64,000 nucleotides of DNA, taken from NCBI RefSeq assembly GCF_900177515.1, contig NZ_FXAK01000010.1:186001-250000 (forward strand), given 5' to 3'. The first letter of the stretch is position 1; each line of letters opens with the position of its first letter. Position numbers and translations under genes: made by a program. The notes beneath the pieces were generated by a model. It was not told the origin of the DNA and did not search any database. It worked only from the letters and a program-made list of their open reading frames with translations. The stretch comes from Azospirillum oryzae. GTDB taxonomy: Bacteria > Pseudomonadota > Alphaproteobacteria > Azospirillales > Azospirillaceae. This document shows, in pieces, positions 8,161 to 15,469 of the stretch.

Positions 8161-9051
8161 TTACGCCTCCGTCTCCATCTTCTGTTCGACCGCGGCGGCC
8201 TTGATCGCCTTCTGCAGCTTTTCAAAGGCGCGGACCTCGATCTGGCGGACGCGCTCGCGGCTGATGCCGTATTTCTGCGACAGATCCTCCAGCGTCGTCG
8301 GCGCCTCGCGCAGGCGGCGTTCGGTCAGGATGTCGCGTTCGCGGTCGTTCAGCGCGGTCATGGCGTTCGCCAGCAGCTTGCGGCGCTTGCCCAACTCCTC
8401 GCGGTCGGCCAGCGTGATTTCCTGGCTGGCGGTCTCGTCGACCAGGAAATCCTGCCATTCGCCCTCGCTCTCCGCCCGCAGCGGCGCGTTCAGCGAATGG
8501 TCGGGGCTGGCAAGGCGCCGGTTCATGTTGACGACGTCCTGTTCGGGCACGTCCAGCTTGGTGGCGATGGCCTGGACCTGTTCGGGCGACAGGTCGCCTT
8601 CCTCGATCGCCTGCATCTGGCCCTTCAGCCGGCGCAGGTTGAAGAACAGCTTCTTCTGGGCCGCCGTCGTGCCCATCTTCACCAGCGACCAGCTGTGCAG
8701 GATGTATTCCTGGATCGCCGCGCGAATCCACCACATGGCGTAGGTCGCCAGCCGGAAGCCGCGGTCGGGGTCGAAGCGCTTCACCGCCTGCATCATGCCG
8801 ACATTGCCTTCGGAGATCAGCTCCGACAAAGGCAGGCCGTAGCCGCGATAGCCCATGGCGATCTTGGCCACCAGACGCAGGTGGCTGGTGACCAGCTGGT
8901 GGGCGGCGCCGGAATCCTCATGCTGCTGCCAGCTCTTGGCCAGCATGTATTCCCGCTCCGGCTCCAGCATCGGGAACTTGCGGATCTCCTGGAGATAGCG
9001 GGACAGATTGCTCTCGGACCCGATGGCCGGAAGATTGGATGCCGTCGCCAT
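8161..9051 (-). CDS. rpoH: RNA polymerase sigma-32 (heat shock) factor RpoH
   Basis: A 296-residue group 3 sigma factor directing RNA polymerase to heat-shock promoters. Region 2 is intact (SHLRLVAKIAMGYRGYGLP, LISEGNVGMMQAVKRFDPDR, TYAMWWIRAAIQEYIL). It is followed by the RpoH box QKKLFFNLRRLK, which separates it from RpoD. Region 4 ends in TLEDLSQKYGISRERVRQIE. The first possible codon is a TTG at 9057; ATG 9051 with GGAGAGGGG ahead is preferred. A 7-bp inverted repeat lies in its leader. Alphaproteobacteria often keep several rpoH copies. Confidence 0.95.
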   Translation of the reverse strand: MATASNLPAIGSESNLSRYLQEIRKFPMLEPEREYMLAKSWQQHEDSGAAHQLVTSHLRLVAKIAMGYRGYGLPLSELISEGNVGMMQAVKRFDPDRGFRLATYAMWWIRAAIQEYILHSWSLVKMGTTAAQKKLFFNLRRLKGQMQAIEEGDLSPEQVQAIATKLDVPEQDVVNMNRRLASPDHSLNAPLRAESEGEWQDFLVDETASQEITLADREELGKRRKLLANAMTALNDRERDILTERRLREAPTTLEDLSQKYGISRERVRQIEVRAFEKLQKAIKAAAVEQKMETEA

Positions 9052-9081
9052 GACCAAACCCCTCTCCTGACGGCCGGTATA

Positions 9082-9103
9082 CCCATGAGAAGGAATTCAT
9101 GGG
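9082..9103 (-). promoter_or_regulatory. Stem-loop in the rpoH leader
   Basis: CCCATGA (9082-9088), 8-nt spacer and TCATGGG (9097-9103) form a perfect 7-bp inverted repeat about 30 nt upstream of the rpoH start. It could be an mRNA hairpin or an operator. No function is shown. Confidence 0.4.
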
Positions 9104-9213
9104 CATGCGGCCATTCTTCAGCGCGGGTTCCAAAGGCCCCTCGCAATGAGCGGGCGGCGGAACCTCGCCATTGACCGGGAGTCTATCCAAGAAAGATTTC
9201 CCGGTGTACCGTT

Positions 9214-10287
9214 TTAAAGCGACTCCAAGGTGACAATTAGTTCATGAATATCCGCCGGAATTGGGGAGCGGAATGCCACGATTTCGCCACTGACCGGATG
9301 ACGGAAGGTCAGCGCCGCGGCGTGCAGCGCCTGTCGCGGAAACCCAACAAGGCTGCCCCGAACCGGTTCCGGCAGAAGCGAGGCGAATTTGCCCCCCGGC
9401 CGCCCCGACCGGCCGCGGCCATAGAGCGGGTCGCCGACCAGCGGATGGCCGATGTGGGTCAGATGAACGCGGATCTGGTGGGTGCGCCCGGTCTCCAGCA
9501 CGCATTCGACCAGCGAGGCGGCCATGCCGAAGCTCTTGACCACGCGGTACTTGGTGGCAGCCGGTTTGCCGCCGCCGGTCACCACCGCCATCTTCTTGCG
9601 GTCGGCGCTGCTGCGGCCGATGTTGCCCTCGATCCGGCCCTGAATCGGATTCGGCACGCCCCAGACCAGCGCCAGATAGGTGCGGCTGAGCGTCCGGTCG
9701 GAGAACTGGTCAGACAGGCCGTGATGGGCGCGGTCATTCTTGGCGACCACCATCAGGCCGCTGGTGTCCTTGTCCAGCCGGTGGACGATGCCCGGCCGAC
9801 GCACCCCGCCGATGCCGGACAGGCTGTCGCCGCAATGGGCCAGCAGGGCGTTGACCAGCGTGCCGTCCGGGTTGCCGGCGGCGGGATGCACCACCAGCCC
9901 GGCCGGCTTGTCGATCACCAGCACGTCGGCGTCCTCGTACACCACGTCGAGCGGGATGTCCTGCGCCACCGGTTCGGCGGCCTCCGCCCCCGGCACATCG
10001 ACCTCGAAGCGTTGGCCGGGTTTGACCCTCAGGGACGCGTCCGTTATCGTCCGGCCGTCGCCGCGCACGCAGCCCTGGTCAAGCAGGGCCTGGACGCGCG
10101 ACCGCGACAGGTCCGGCAGGCCCGCCGCCAACGCCTTGTCCAGCCGCTGGCCCGCCGCCTCGTCGGGGATCGTGTAGGCGAGGGCCCGGGCAGTGGCGTA
10201 GGCGGGCGAGCCGGCGTCATCGTCCGGATCGAGGAAATCGTCGGACAGATCGTCGGGTGTGTTGTCGTCCGGTGAGTTGGCGGCCAT
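9214..10287 (-). CDS. rluD: Ribosomal large-subunit pseudouridine synthase (RluD-type)
   Basis: A 357-residue RluA-family pseudouridine synthase, most like RluD, which isomerises uridines in helix 69 of 23S rRNA. An N-terminal S4 RNA-binding domain (AGQRLDKALAAGLPDLSRSRVQALL) is followed by the catalytic domain with HRLDKDTSGLMVVAKND, containing the essential Asp. GRTHQIRVHLTHIGHPLVGDP is the conserved C-terminal motif. An acidic N-terminal extension of about 35 residues precedes S4. It is divergent from the small membrane protein gene at 10340 and lies 162 bp ahead of rpoH; a RluD-RpoH order is common in alphaproteobacteria. Confidence 0.92.
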   Translation of the reverse strand: MAANSPDDNTPDDLSDDFLDPDDDAGSPAYATARALAYTIPDEAAGQRLDKALAAGLPDLSRSRVQALLDQGCVRGDGRTITDASLRVKPGQRFEVDVPGAEAAEPVAQDIPLDVVYEDADVLVIDKPAGLVVHPAAGNPDGTLVNALLAHCGDSLSGIGGVRRPGIVHRLDKDTSGLMVVAKNDRAHHGLSDQFSDRTLSRTYLALVWGVPNPIQGRIEGNIGRSSADRKKMAVVTGGGKPAATKYRVVKSFGMAASLVECVLETGRTHQIRVHLTHIGHPLVGDPLYGRGRSGRPGGKFASLLPEPVRGSLVGFPRQALHAAALTFRHPVSGEIVAFRSPIPADIHELIVTLESL

Positions 10288-10339
10288 AAGCTTTGCGTAT
10301 CGCGTCCTGTTTCAATCGTCCGGGAGTGGACCCCAAACC

Positions 10340-10666
10340 GTGCAGATCCTCAAGGCACTCGTCGTCATCATGGGCGTTCTGATCCTCGCCGGCTTCACCT
10401 TTCTGGGGGTGGAGCTGTACAAGCGGATGTCGGACCCCAACCGCGCTTCCCTGACCGGACCCGCCACCACGACCACCGTGATCGACCGCCCCGCCGAAGT
10501 GACGCTGGACGTCCCGGCCGGCGCCCGCATCGGCGAGATGCTGGTGGCGGGCAACCGCGTGCTGTTCAAGGTGACCCTGCCGCAGGGGCCGGACCGCCTC
10601 TATCTGATCGACCCGCGCACCGGCGCCGTCACCGCGACGGTCATTGTCGGCCCCGCCGCTCCGTAA
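10340..10666 (+). CDS. Small single-pass membrane protein (DUF6476-like)
   Basis: A 108-residue protein with one N-terminal transmembrane helix (LVVIMGVLILAGFTFLGVEL) and a periplasmic beta-rich tail ending in DRLYLIDPRTGAVTATVIVG. I believe this is the small protein often divergent from rluD in Rhodospirillales, catalogued as DUF6476. GTG 10340 is the chosen start because it places the helix at the N-terminus; the frame stays open upstream to 10259 but would then overlap the rluD coding region. No function is known. Confidence 0.75.
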   Translation: MQILKALVVIMGVLILAGFTFLGVELYKRMSDPNRASLTGPATTTTVIDRPAEVTLDVPAGARIGEMLVAGNRVLFKVTLPQGPDRLYLIDPRTGAVTATVIVGPAAP

Positions 10667-10684
10667 CAGACAGGTCTCGCGATC

Positions 10685-11719
10685 ATGCATGATTTCCGCA
10701 GCGACAATGTCGCCGGTGCCGCGCCGCAGGTGATGACGGCGCTGGCGGCGGCGTCGGCCGGCACCGCCTCCCCCTACGGCAACGATCCCTGGACCGCGCG
10801 GGTGACCGAGCGGCTGTGCGCGATCTTCGAGACGGAGGTCGCGGTCTTCCCGGTCGCCACCGGCACGGCCGCCAACTCGCTGGCGCTGTCGGCGCTGGTG
10901 CCGCCCTATGGCGCCGTGCTGTGCCATGAGGACGCGCACATCGGCACCGACGAATGCGGCGCGCCGGAATTCTTCACCGGCGGCGCCAAGCTGGTCCCGC
11001 TGGCCGGCGAACATGGCAAGCTGACGCCCGACGCCGTGTCGCGCCACATCGCCAAGGCCGGCGTCGGCGTCGTCCATCGCGTCCAGCCCGCAGCCCTCAG
11101 CCTGACCCAGGCGACGGAGGCCGGCACCGTCTATACCCCGGCGGAGGTCGAGGCGCTGGTCGAGACCGCCCATTCCAACGGCATGGCCGTGCACATGGAC
11201 GGTGCCCGCTTCGCCAACGCCATCGCCCGTTTGGGCTGCGCCCCGGCCGAGGTGACGTGGCGCGCCGGGGTCGACGTGCTGACGCTGGGTGGCACCAAGG
11301 GCGGCTGCCTCGCCGCCGAGGCGGTGGTGTTCTTCAACCCGGCGATGGCCGAGGATTTCGGCTTCGGCCGCAAGCGCGGCGGCCATCTGGTGTCGAAGAT
11401 GCGCTTCCTGTCGGCGCAGTTGGACGCCTGGCTGGACGACGGGCTGTGGCTGCGCCTGGCCGCCCACGCCAACGCCATGGCCGACCGTCTGGCCGCCGGG
11501 CTGACCGCGCTGCCGGGCGTCGAGCTGGCCCACCCGGTGGAGGCGAACGAGCTGTTCGTCCGGCTGCCGGATGCCTATGCCGAGGCGCTGGAGGGGGCCG
11601 GCTACGGCTTCTACCGCTGGGACGACGGCACGGCACGCTTCGTGACGGCGTTCGACACGCCGGCGGCGGCGGTGGACGGTTTGCTGGCTATTTTGCGCAG
11701 CCTGCAAGAAAAGGCTTGA
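10685..11719 (+). CDS. Low-specificity L-threonine aldolase (GLY1-like)
   Basis: A 344-residue PLP enzyme that cleaves threonine or allo-threonine to glycine and acetaldehyde. It is an aspartate-aminotransferase-fold protein. FRSDNVAGAAPQV is the N-terminal substrate segment, VHMDGARFANA carries the PLP-binding Asp and Arg, and the Schiff-base lysine is in TLGGTKGGCLAAEAV. The C-terminus is regular in length. It is 18 bp behind the small membrane protein gene and is followed directly by the tRNA-Glu cluster. Confidence 0.92.
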   Translation: MHDFRSDNVAGAAPQVMTALAAASAGTASPYGNDPWTARVTERLCAIFETEVAVFPVATGTAANSLALSALVPPYGAVLCHEDAHIGTDECGAPEFFTGGAKLVPLAGEHGKLTPDAVSRHIAKAGVGVVHRVQPAALSLTQATEAGTVYTPAEVEALVETAHSNGMAVHMDGARFANAIARLGCAPAEVTWRAGVDVLTLGGTKGGCLAAEAVVFFNPAMAEDFGFGRKRGGHLVSKMRFLSAQLDAWLDDGLWLRLAAHANAMADRLAAGLTALPGVELAHPVEANELFVRLPDAYAEALEGAGYGFYRWDDGTARFVTAFDTPAAAVDGLLAILRSLQEKA

Positions 11720-11762
11720 TCGGCGGGGCAGGCTTGGTTAGAAACCCGCCCACGCCGATGAC

Positions 11763-11838
11763 GTCCCCTTCGTCTAGAGGCCTAGGACACCGCCCTCTCA
11801 CGGCGGTAACAGGGGTTCGACTCCCCTAGGGGACGCCA
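11763..11838 (+). tRNA. tRNA-Glu (CTC), copy 1
   Basis: A 76-nt cloverleaf: acceptor GTCCCCT pairs with AGGGGAC, the anticodon stem CCGCC/GGCGG encloses loop CTCTCAC with anticodon CTC, the T-loop is GGTTCGACTCC and CCA is encoded. It is close to E. coli tRNA-Glu in sequence. It lies 43 bp after the threonine aldolase gene. Confidence 0.97.
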
Positions 11839-11907
11839 ACCTTCCAAGGTTGGGTCGCGCGGCCGGTGGCAGCCTCCACCGCCGCGAGTTGCGCATCGGG
11901 ACCAGAC

Positions 11908-11983
11908 GTCCCCTTCGTCTAGAGGCCTAGGACACCGCCCTCTCACGGCGGTAACAGGGGTTCGACTCCCCTAGGGGACGCCA
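11908..11983 (+). tRNA. tRNA-Glu (CTC), copy 2
   Basis: Identical in sequence to copy 1 across all 76 nt, including the encoded CCA. It is separated from copy 1 by a 69-bp spacer holding two small inverted repeats (AACCTT/AAGGTT and GGTGG/CCACC). It is followed directly by a terminator-like hairpin. Confidence 0.97.
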
Positions 11984-12006
11984 TCCACGCGCTGGATGCG
12001 TTTTTT
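11982..12006 (+). terminator. Intrinsic terminator after tRNA-Glu copy 2
   Basis: CATCCA (11982-11987), 5-nt loop, TGGATG (11993-11998), then CG and six T residues. It overlaps the encoded CCA end, so full folding is only possible before processing. Confidence 0.65.
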
Positions 12007-12041
12007 GAGCGCGAGTGCAGAGCACGAGTTGAAGGTACACC

Positions 12042-12117
<76 letters not shown>

Positions 12118-12193
12118 TCTTCTTTTGCCTTTCCTGTTTCCAACAGAGTCTGTGAAGAGCAGAGTTGGTGTATAAGGTAATATGCATCGAATC

Positions 12194-13123
12194 CTATTGC
12201 AGATCTGCTCTCACGCTTTTTGTTGAAGTATTTAAGCGTCTATTCCACTTGTCGATCTGAGACTGTTGACCATCTATTCCCCGAAGACTTTTCTGCAAGG
12301 TGATTCTTTCCTCGTCATTAGATGAGGTCGCTAACTTGTTACGTAGCTTAAATCGCTTTAGGTGCGCTGCATTTGGAGCAGAAAGCCCACCAGAGCGCAC
12401 AACAATTCCCGTAACGATACCAATGCCACGGCGGTACCATCTTTCTTTTTCTTTCTTTGGCTGAAGACCTGATCGGTATATGCATCGGCGCACCTGAAAC
12501 ATGACGCGCTCTGTCACCACGCCTCCGGAAACCGTCACATCATCCATATACACGGAAAGTTTGCAGCCGCTTTCCGAGACGATCTGATAAATGTTCTGCC
12601 ACATATCGTAATGGGCATAGTAGGCTAATATGGAACTTGACGGGCTTCCGCACGGCAAATGCCCTTTATAAGTTGTAAGTGTGGTAAGTAGGCCTGCTAC
12701 GTCAGGTGAGCACTTCAGAATGTTATGAAAGAACCAATAAACTCTTCTAGACTTTGTGGAAGGGAAATAGTTACTAATATCTACATTCCTAATGTGTTTT
12801 GAGCCGATATGCTGAGCGGCGTTCGAGATATAAGATTTTCCCTTGACCGGGCAATGTAAGTATTCTGGTGCTGATATTGAAGAAAGGATCTTTGCAATCC
12901 GACTTTGAACCATTTTGAGTGGACGTGCTGGGTCTTCGATCGTACGCAAATCCCCATTTTTCTTCTCTTGCGTCCACTCATTGTACATGTTCGGTGAAAG
13001 AGTAGCGATTCTCTTCAGCCTTGCCAGGGGGAGGCAAAGTAATTCAGCCAACTTCCGCTTTGTCGTCAACTTGTATAAAGGAGACTGGTCAAGCGGATAA
13101 TTTTTGATTTTCTTCGTCTTCAT
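12194..13123 (-). CDS. Retron-type reverse transcriptase
   Basis: A 309-residue RT of retron type. The retron-specific NAxxH motif is NAAQH at 101-105. Motif A is NVDISNYFPS (catalytic Asp 115), the motif-B-like loop is HLPCGSPSSS, the catalytic box is YMDD at 192-195 and the retron VTG motif is at 237-239 (GIVTGIVV). There is no maturase or endonuclease domain, which argues against a group II intron. It would copy the msd part of the cognate RNA into branched multicopy DNA. ATG 13123, after GGGGAAG, is preferred to the TTG at 13147. It overlaps the regulator gene by 35 bases and is read from the same transcript. Base composition is far less GC-rich than its neighbours, indicating transfer. 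Confidence 0.93.
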   Translation of the reverse strand: MKTKKIKNYPLDQSPLYKLTTKRKLAELLCLPLARLKRIATLSPNMYNEWTQEKKNGDLRTIEDPARPLKMVQSRIAKILSSISAPEYLHCPVKGKSYISNAAQHIGSKHIRNVDISNYFPSTKSRRVYWFFHNILKCSPDVAGLLTTLTTYKGHLPCGSPSSSILAYYAHYDMWQNIYQIVSESGCKLSVYMDDVTVSGGVVTERVMFQVRRCIYRSGLQPKKEKERWYRRGIGIVTGIVVRSGGLSAPNAAHLKRFKLRNKLATSSNDEERITLQKSLRGIDGQQSQIDKWNRRLNTSTKSVRADLQ

Positions 13124-13418
13124 CTTGCTTCCCCGACCGCTCCGCAATGAATGCCATCAGCCGCAAGACCTTTTCGGATACAAACTGGCGTGCTCTTTCA
13201 GCCGCACCTTCTTTGCCGATGTTCTCGGCGAAGAACATAATTGAAGACAAAGGCATATTGTATACCTGAGCATATCGCTCAAGTAGCTGTAACGTAGGAG
13301 TTTTCTTGCCTGCCTCAATCTCCGAGATATACGACTTCGTCACGCCGAGCTTTGCTGCCAAATCCTTCTGCGACAAGTCATGGAAGACCCGGAGCAGTCG
13401 CAAGGCTTCGTTCAACAC
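13089..13418 (-). CDS. XRE/Cro-CI helix-turn-helix protein, retron accessory
   Basis: A 109-residue protein. An N-terminal XRE helix-turn-helix (LSQKDLAAKLGVTKSYISEI, then EAGKKTPTLQLLERYA) is followed by a charged helical tail of about 45 residues ending in DEDEENQ. GTG 13418 is preferred: AGGAGG lies five bases upstream. A GTG two codons earlier overlaps that site. Its end overlaps the RT gene by 35 bases, so the two are translationally coupled. Known retrons pair RT and RNA with an accessory or effector protein, and one described group uses HTH proteins; here it may be the effector, a repressor, or both. A 14-bp palindrome 85 bp upstream is a candidate operator. Confidence 0.88.
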   Translation of the reverse strand: MLNEALRLLRVFHDLSQKDLAAKLGVTKSYISEIEAGKKTPTLQLLERYAQVYNMPLSSIMFFAENIGKEGAAERARQFVSEKVLRLMAFIAERSGKQDEDEENQKLSA

Positions 13419-13502
13419 GGTCACCTCCTCGAATGCCTTCCAGGGTAACAAGGCTGGGTGGCGTCAGTTCCTATCGTCAAAGCTTTCGATCACCTTCGCG
13501 AT

Positions 13503-13516
13503 CAGTCGCGCGACTG
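13503..13516. promoter_or_regulatory. Palindrome, candidate XRE operator
   Basis: CAGTCGCGCGACTG is a perfect 14-bp palindrome between the candidate retron RNA and the XRE gene. Flanking GATC/GATC (13499-13502 ending and 13518 onward, imperfectly placed) extends the symmetry. XRE repressors commonly bind such sites ahead of their own gene. Confidence 0.45.
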
Positions 13517-13549
13517 CGATCACAAACCGTGCCGTCCAGGGGTTGCACA

Positions 13550-13861
13550 ATACGCGCAATACCTGAGTAAGGATCTGCCGCCGCCGTCGCTGGTTGGTAC
13601 GTGAATCAACTACCGACATGGCAGAGTTCTCCCTCTCGTTGCAAACGACTGCGAGGCTGCAGACGCTTCTGCCCCCAACGAGAAGTGGGAACGACGGCTT
13701 TACCCAGCTTGACCCGGCGCGGGGCCGGTGCCCCGGCCCCGCGCCGCCTGCGGACGACCGCCGCCGCGTTGCCGCGCCACCGGACCACCCGTGCAGGATG
13801 TTAGGAGATTTTTACATCTCCCGCGAGTGAACCATGTGGTTCACTCAGTGAATGGGCGTAT
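13550..13861 (-). ncRNA. Candidate retron msr-msd RNA
   Basis: This non-coding stretch lies upstream of the XRE and RT genes on their strand. Its ends pair as retron a1/a2 repeats do: 5-prime ATACGCCCATTCACTGAG (13861-13844) against 3-prime CTCAGGTATTGCGCGTAT (13567-13550), 14 of 18 positions matched including six and five consecutive pairs at the two ends. Between them lie four stems: a 10-bp hairpin at 13825-13846 (arms GAGTGAACCA/TGGTTCACTC), which shares three bases with a1; a 6-bp hairpin at 13804-13821; a 14-bp all-GC hairpin with a 4-nt loop at 13715-13746; and a roughly 16-bp imperfect stem at 13626-13692 with an inner GCAGA/TCTGC hairpin. The last is a good msd candidate. A strong promoter lies just upstream. 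Exact ends and the branching G are not assigned. Confidence 0.6.
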
Positions 13862-13888
13862 CTCCATTAACGTCACCAACTGAGTGCG

Positions 13889-13917
13889 AAGATAATGCCG
13901 AGCTGCGTTCTGGTCAA
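13889..13917 (-). promoter_or_regulatory. Sigma-70 promoter of the retron transcript
   Basis: On the minus strand TTGACC (13917-13912), a 17-bp spacer and TATCTT (13894-13889). Transcription would begin near 13882, about 20 nt before the a1 repeat of the candidate RNA. It is one of the best promoter matches in the window. Confidence 0.65.
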
Positions 13918-14074
13918 CATAGTTCGCTGTTGGAGAACCAATTTTTTAGGGTTAACGAGATGGCGCATTCGCTGGAAACGTGAGTGATGCCACCTTTGCA
14001 AAGCTATTAGCCTGGGAAGGCAATAACTAAGAGATTGAAATACTTGGGTTTCCACGCTTTTGAAAATGGCGACC

Positions 14075-14098
14075 AAAAAAGGGTGGGGGACTACCCCA
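14075..14098 (-). terminator. Terminator of the THUMP methyltransferase gene
   Basis: On the minus strand GGGGTAGTCCCC spans the TAG stop codon, followed by CACCC and TTTTTT (14080-14075). It separates the methyltransferase transcript from the retron promoter. Confidence 0.55.
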
Positions 14099-15287
14099 AC
14101 ACCCCCGTCTGATACAGCGTCACCCGAATCCCCCCGTTCGACACCGACACCCCGTCTTCCCCGAACGGCAGCTCCGTCGCCTTCGCCAGAGCGGCTTCGT
14201 TGGTGATGATGCCCACGCGCCAGCCTGCAAACCGCGCTTTCAGCGTCTGGCCCATGGCGTGGTAGAGCGGGATCAGGGACTTGCCCTCGCCGATGCGGGC
14301 GCCGTAGGGCGGGTTGACGATCACGAGGCCGGGGGGACCCTCGGGTGGGGTCAGGTCGCTGATGGCGTGGTGGGTGAACTCGGTCCAGGCGGAGACGCCG
14401 GCACGCTCGGCGTTGGCGCGGCTCATGGCGATGGCGCCAGCGTCGCGGTCGCTGCCGTAAAAGCGGACGGTGGGCGCGGTGGGCGTGCCGCCGGCGCGCA
14501 GGCTCTGCCAGAGGGCGGGGTCGAAATTGGCGAGCTGTTCGAAGGCGAAATGACGGGAGCGGCCGGGCTTCAGGCCGGCGGCGATTTCGGCGGCCTCGAT
14601 GACGAAGGTGCCGGAGCCGCACATGGGGTCCACCACGGGCTCGCGGCCGTCATAGCCGCACTGGCGCAGGAACAGCGCGGCCAGCGTCTCGCGCATCGGC
14701 GCCTTGTTGACCGCCTCCTTGTGGCCGCGTTTGTGCAGCGACTCGCCGGAGCTGTCGACGCTGATGGTGCAGAGGTCGTCGTCGATCCGTGCCTTGATCT
14801 GGACGGCGCGGGTGTCCTCCGCCTCTGCCTCCATATCCTTGGCGGGCTTCTTGCCGGTCGGCTTGGGGGCGGCCTTGACGATGGGGGCGCCGAGTTCCTC
14901 GGCGATGGCGCGCTCGATGCGCTGGGCGGCGGCGCCGGCATGGTAGATGCGCGAGGCCTTGCAGGACGCCTCGACCCGCACCGGAACGTCGGCACGCAGG
15001 ATCTCGGCCCAGGGAACCCGGCGGGCGCGCTTGTCCAACTGCGCCAGATGCAGGGCGCGGAAGCTGGCGATGCGCGCCAGCACGCGGGTGGCGCCGCGCA
15101 GCTCCAGATTGGCCCGCCAGACCTCCGGCCAGCCGCCGGTGACCGTCACCCCGCCCTTCACTGCGGTGGGGTTGGCGAAGCCGCGCTCGCGCGCCTCGGC
15201 GCACAGCACGGATTCCAGGCCGGGAGCGGCCACCAGGAAAATCTCGAAGGGCTGCGCGGCGGCGGTCTTGTCTTGGTCGGTGTTCAT
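14091..15287 (-). CDS. THUMP-domain class I SAM-dependent RNA methyltransferase
   Basis: A 398-residue RNA methyltransferase of the RlmL N-terminal type, which makes N2-methylguanosine in 23S rRNA. An N-terminal ferredoxin-like plus THUMP region (about 1-170) contains a Lys-rich insert. The Rossmann domain shows VVDPMCGSGTFVIEAA (SAM loop), GSDRDAGAIAMSRANAER, and the N2-G catalytic tetrapeptide NPPYG in VIVNPPYGARIG. ATG 15287 is preferred over the longer open frame. The C-terminal RlmK half of the fused E. coli enzyme is absent, as is usual outside gammaproteobacteria. It is divergent from the SDR gene. Confidence 0.9.
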   Translation of the reverse strand: MNTDQDKTAAAQPFEIFLVAAPGLESVLCAEARERGFANPTAVKGGVTVTGGWPEVWRANLELRGATRVLARIASFRALHLAQLDKRARRVPWAEILRADVPVRVEASCKASRIYHAGAAAQRIERAIAEELGAPIVKAAPKPTGKKPAKDMEAEAEDTRAVQIKARIDDDLCTISVDSSGESLHKRGHKEAVNKAPMRETLAALFLRQCGYDGREPVVDPMCGSGTFVIEAAEIAAGLKPGRSRHFAFEQLANFDPALWQSLRAGGTPTAPTVRFYGSDRDAGAIAMSRANAERAGVSAWTEFTHHAISDLTPPEGPPGLVIVNPPYGARIGEGKSLIPLYHAMGQTLKARFAGWRVGIITNEAALAKATELPFGEDGVSVSNGGIRVTLYQTGVLG

Positions 15288-15469
15288 CCCGCCTTGATAG
15301 CCCGAAGGCCGGCCATCTACGACAGGATTCTCGCAAATCGGCAGGCGCGGACGACCCGGCAATTGACGGCGGGGCGCCGCCCCTTATGATCGGATTGGAA
15401 CACGAACAATCATGCCGGCTTTCGATTCCGAACACATTATCGGCCGGCAAGCAGGGGAGAGAGCGCGTC

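Noticed and set aside
12194..13123. Group II intron maturase as the identity of the RT
   Set aside because: The protein is only 309 residues, lacks maturase and endonuclease domains, and carries retron NAxxH and VTG motifs.
13594..13830. Short open frame (78 residues) in the gap upstream of the XRE gene
   Set aside because: No ribosome site, Arg/Pro-rich shadow-like product, and it lies across the stems of the candidate retron RNA.
12118..14090. Integrated prophage or integrative element
   Set aside because: No integrase, structural or replication genes, and no duplicated tRNA end at the far side.
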